Below, piece after piece: positions 61,619 through 64,000 of a stretch of 64,000 nt of DNA. The notes under the pieces were generated by a model that was not told where the DNA came from, did no database searches, and saw only the letters and a list, made by a program, of their open reading frames with translations. Source of the DNA: Closterium sp. NIES-65 (Eukaryota > Streptophyta > Zygnematophyceae > Desmidiales > Closteriaceae); contig CANXME010001989.1 in NCBI GenBank assembly GCA_948144175.1, positions 186,001-250,000 of the forward strand. Direction: 5' to 3'. The translations under genes and the position numbers were made by a program. Within the stretch, counting starts at the first letter, position 1; each line of letters opens with the position of its first letter.

Positions 61619-61747
61619 TGTCAGAATATTATCTTATGCTCTAGCCTATAGTGGTGTGCTCTATAGCGAGTACAGCCCTTCTAGGGTTTCCTATTTGTAT
61701 CCCCATTCTTGCTAGTGCAGTCCTCTTCTTTCTTCTAGATTTTCACA
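61619..61747 (+). repeat. Element H 3' LTR (129 bp)
   Basis: TGTCAGAATATTATC...GATTTTCACA. CCCCC follows at 61748-61752. Confidence 0.9.
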
Positions 61748-61752
61748 CCCCC

Positions 61753-62145
61753 TTTTTAGATGTTTTTTTATAACACCCCCTTTTGCTTACATATATGAAT
61801 TTTTTCGAAAGTGTGTAACACTTTCTAAAAATGTGTATTGTGAAAGCGCAGCTACCTGTAACGAAGCAAAGCAACGGCGAAGTACAATTCGCCGAGTACA
61901 TAACGAGAGTTGGAGGCCATTCGGCCTCCACCCACGACTTCATTTGAGAACTTTGCAGTTTCACTCCAATTCTCGTCCAACCACCTCGACCGTTTTCCTT
62001 GTCGCTAGAAACTACCTTCTAAGCTAATACTCACTTGCACGTTCAACCCAGGCGCTTGATTTTCCATGAAGGGCAAACTATCACGAGTGCGACTGTAACT
62101 AGCGAGCGCTCAACTGAGATCGAAGTGCGTCGGACAAAACGCCAA
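61753..62145. other. Flanking DNA right of element H, no gene recognised
   Basis: AT-rich to 61840, then unremarkable sequence. Open frames through 62035-62559 are driven by the minisatellite that follows and show no domain. Confidence 0.5.
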
Positions 62146-62149
62146 CAGG

Positions 62150-62420
62150 CGCGCCAGAGACGAAATCGCCAGTGGCGCGCGCTAGGGACAAAATTGCCAA
62201 TGGCGCCAGTGGCGCACGATTGGGACGAAATCGCCACTGGCGCCAATGGCGCGCACCAGGGACGAAATCGACACTGGCGCCAGTGGCGCGCGTCAGGGAC
62301 GAAATCGCCACTGGTGCAATTGCCGTGCGCCAGGGACGAAATCGCCACATGCGCGCATGTGGCGAAATTACCACATGCGCCAGTGGCAAAATCGCCACCA
62401 GCGCTCGAGGGACGAAATGG
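62150..62420. repeat. 36-bp minisatellite, about six copies plus degenerate ends
   Basis: Unit GGGACGAAATCGCCACTGGC + GCCAGTGGCGCGCACC with internal variation. Period is 36-37 bp, most regular from 62187 to 62345. Each unit holds a short palindrome (CACTGGCGCCAGTG). Confidence 0.9.
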
Positions 62421-62730
62421 CCGCTGGAGCGGCAGTTACGAACTTGCTACTGCAGCGCCTAAAGTCGTTCGACTGGGCGTCATTTGTTGCCTACGTGCTG
62501 CAAGTCTTTTAAGTTTAAGTTTTTCTTCTGTTATGATCTCTTCCATTATTCTCCATTAATCTCTATGCTCCTATTGTTGCTTGGTGGCAGAAAAATAGGC
62601 TCAACACCACGGGTGCGGAAAAACACTTTTAAAGACTCTACTGGTCGCGCGGGAGAACTACATTTACGACAGGATCAACTCAACGCGCACCCAAGGACGT
62701 CTCCCAAGGACGTCTCCCAATAAAAAGAAG

Positions 62731-63230
62731 GGACCGAGGGTCTTCGTGTGGCCTGAGAGCCGTCCCCCAGGGGAGGAAGGGGACCGAGGGTCCCCGTGTG
62801 GCCTGAGAGCCGTCCCCCAGGGGGGGAAGGAGACCGAGGGTCCCCGTGTGGCCTGAGAGCCGTCCCCCAAGGGGGGAAGAGGACCAAGGGTCCCCGTGTG
62901 GCCTGAGAGCCGTCCCCCAGGGGGGGAAGGGGACCGAGGGTCCCCGTGTGGCCTGAGAGCCGTCCCCCAGGGGGGGAAGGGGACCGAGGGTCCCCGTGTG
63001 GCCTGAGAGCCGTCCCCCAGGGGGGGATGGGGACCGAGGGTCCCCGTGTGGCGTGAGAGCCGTCCCCCAGGGGGGCAAGGGGACCGAGGGCCCCGTGTGG
63101 CCTGAGAGCCGTCCCCCAGGGGGGGAAGGGGACCGAGGGTCCCCGTGTGGCCTGAGAGCCGTCCCCCAGGGGAGGGAAGGGGACCGAGGGTCCTAGCGTG
63201 GCCTGAGAGCCGTCCCCCAGGGGGGAAGAG
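62731..63230. repeat. 50-bp minisatellite, about ten copies
   Basis: Unit GACCGAGGGTCCCCGTGTGG + CCTGAGAGCCGTCCCCCAGGGGGGGAAGGG. The anchor CCTGAGAGC recurs every 50 bp (62751, 62801, 62851 and onward to about 63201). Because 50 is not a multiple of three, each frame cycles through all three phases. No stop falls in any minus-strand phase, giving three overlapping long frames that are not evidence of a gene. Confidence 0.95.
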
Positions 63231-63239
63231 ACTCGAAGG

Positions 63240-64000
63240 TCCACACGTTGGCCTTACCGTAAAATGGGCAAAAATTTCAAACAATGTGCTCGCTTGTATG
63301 ACTGGATCATCCTTGGTTTTTGATGTACCCCATTTACTTTTTAATGTGACCAATAAAGGCTGGTTGGAGCCCCACTGAAATCTCGGGAAGCAACTGTTCA
63401 AGTGCACCTCAAGTTGGTTTTAAAATCTTGACTTGACTCCAGTTGGTGTTCACACACTTTTAAACCACATTCCGTGTTCTTCCAAATAAGGGCAATGACA
63501 ATGGGATCGGTTTTCGCCATCATTCTCATCCCACTTTGTTCGATAACACCCGACAAGGAAGCAAAAACACACGTTGAAACGACTTGCATGCTGTCACCTG
63601 AATGGGCGTTTGGGAGTAAAAGGCAGCAATTGTGTGACCGTTCCTATCCAACCAACATGACGAATACCACACTCACCCGAGTTCCACTTCAAACCCTTAC
63701 ATCCACCCACGTTGTAGTTATTCCGGTCGGAACATCAAACGACTGGAAGTGTAGGGTAAAGCAGAGCACATGGAAGCTAAATCCCAAGATAAAAGTTGTA
63801 CCGTACATTGGGCGTGTAGAGTACGGGAACCACCAGTTTCAACCACTATCCTGGTGCACCAACAACCAGGGACATCCACATCAACAGCACGAGCAACCTT
63901 CGCGCACAGCACCTCGGACGCCATCGACATGGAGCCCACGACTCACCAACGCCGCCCCTCCCGGCATTTCGTCAATGTCATCAACCGCAACTACACTCAC
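63240..64000. other. Right-end region, no gene supported
   Basis: Mixed-composition DNA. A plus-strand ATG at about 63930 opens a frame (MEPTTHQRRPSRHFVNVINR...) that reaches the window edge, and a 73-codon minus frame covers 63718-63939. Neither could be assigned. Confidence 0.4.

Larger units (their letters stand above)
58802..61747 (+). mobile_element. Element H: non-autonomous LTR element, host of element I
   Basis: LTRs 58802-58930 and 61619-61747 (129 bp), TSD CCCCC (58797-58801 and 61748-61752). The first LTR has TATCAG in place of TGTCAG at its start. PBS-like TGCTATCAGAGCAGG at 58931, and PPT CTATGGGGGTG before the 3' LTR. Without element I it is about 1.49 kb. The interior has CGCCCCGAGGCGCGCGGCGG tandem repeats (59050-59170), a long C run (59485-59508) and no pol motif. 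It is a relative of element I. Confidence 0.9.

Noticed and set aside
62664..63407. 247-codon minus frame as a repeat protein gene
   Set aside because: The frame exists only because the 50-bp unit lacks stops in every minus phase. The N-terminal 60 residues have no recognised domain.

Overview
The window is eukaryotic nuclear DNA, most likely from the green lineage. It holds spliced genes with GT-AG introns, a kinase domain of the plant calcium-dependent / PEP-carboxylase-kinase type, and dense Ty1/Copia LTR retrotransposons primed from an initiator-Met-like site. High GC, very long low-complexity coding exons and TTAGGG-like boxes in the LTRs would fit a streptophyte alga or an early-diverging land plant, but the species cannot be fixed from sequence alone. 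No bacterial operons, rRNA, tRNA or CRISPR were seen.

Host region, 1-15485. Two genes lie on the minus strand. Gene 1 starts at 6115 and runs off the left edge. It encodes a protein of at least 1,890 residues, nearly all low complexity, with one predicted intron. Gene 2 (13448 to 7001) has five predicted exons. It encodes a kinase with about 1,200 disordered N-terminal residues, a complete catalytic domain ending in HPWIRRYQ, and no EF-hands. Its reading frame is broken by one extra base in a C10 run, and its introns carry repeated copies of the start of each internal exon. Upstream lies a ~0.43 kb foldback element with CCCTAAA/TTTAGGG at its centre.

Retrotransposon cluster, 15486-61747. Nearly every base belongs to nested Copia-type elements that can be delimited by LTRs and 5-bp target-site duplications (TSDs). 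Element A (minus, TSD GGAAC) is the oldest host of insertions. It was split by a solo LTR (CTACG), element B (GGTGC), element C (GTGCG/GTGCA) and element D (GCCCG, inside A's own 5' LTR). D in turn carries another solo LTR (CATCG). Element E (plus, GCTTG) was split by non-autonomous element F (GCTTC, inside E's LTR) and by element G (minus, GACAG). G is the youngest and nearly intact. Two related non-autonomous elements, H (CCCCC) and I (GTGGG), are nested head to head.

Two pol lineages are present. A and E have LTRs of 438-447 bp, a canonical CCHC knuckle and a protease motif reading DSCCGQHM. B, C, D and G have LTRs of only 126-133 bp, a normal DSGAS protease, an unusual Gag zinc motif, and repeated SPQQLREWY modules. 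H, I and the solo LTRs share LTR sequence features with the B/C/D/G group.

Right flank, 61753-64000. Host or unclassified DNA with a 36-bp minisatellite and a 50-bp minisatellite of about ten copies. No gene was recognised there.
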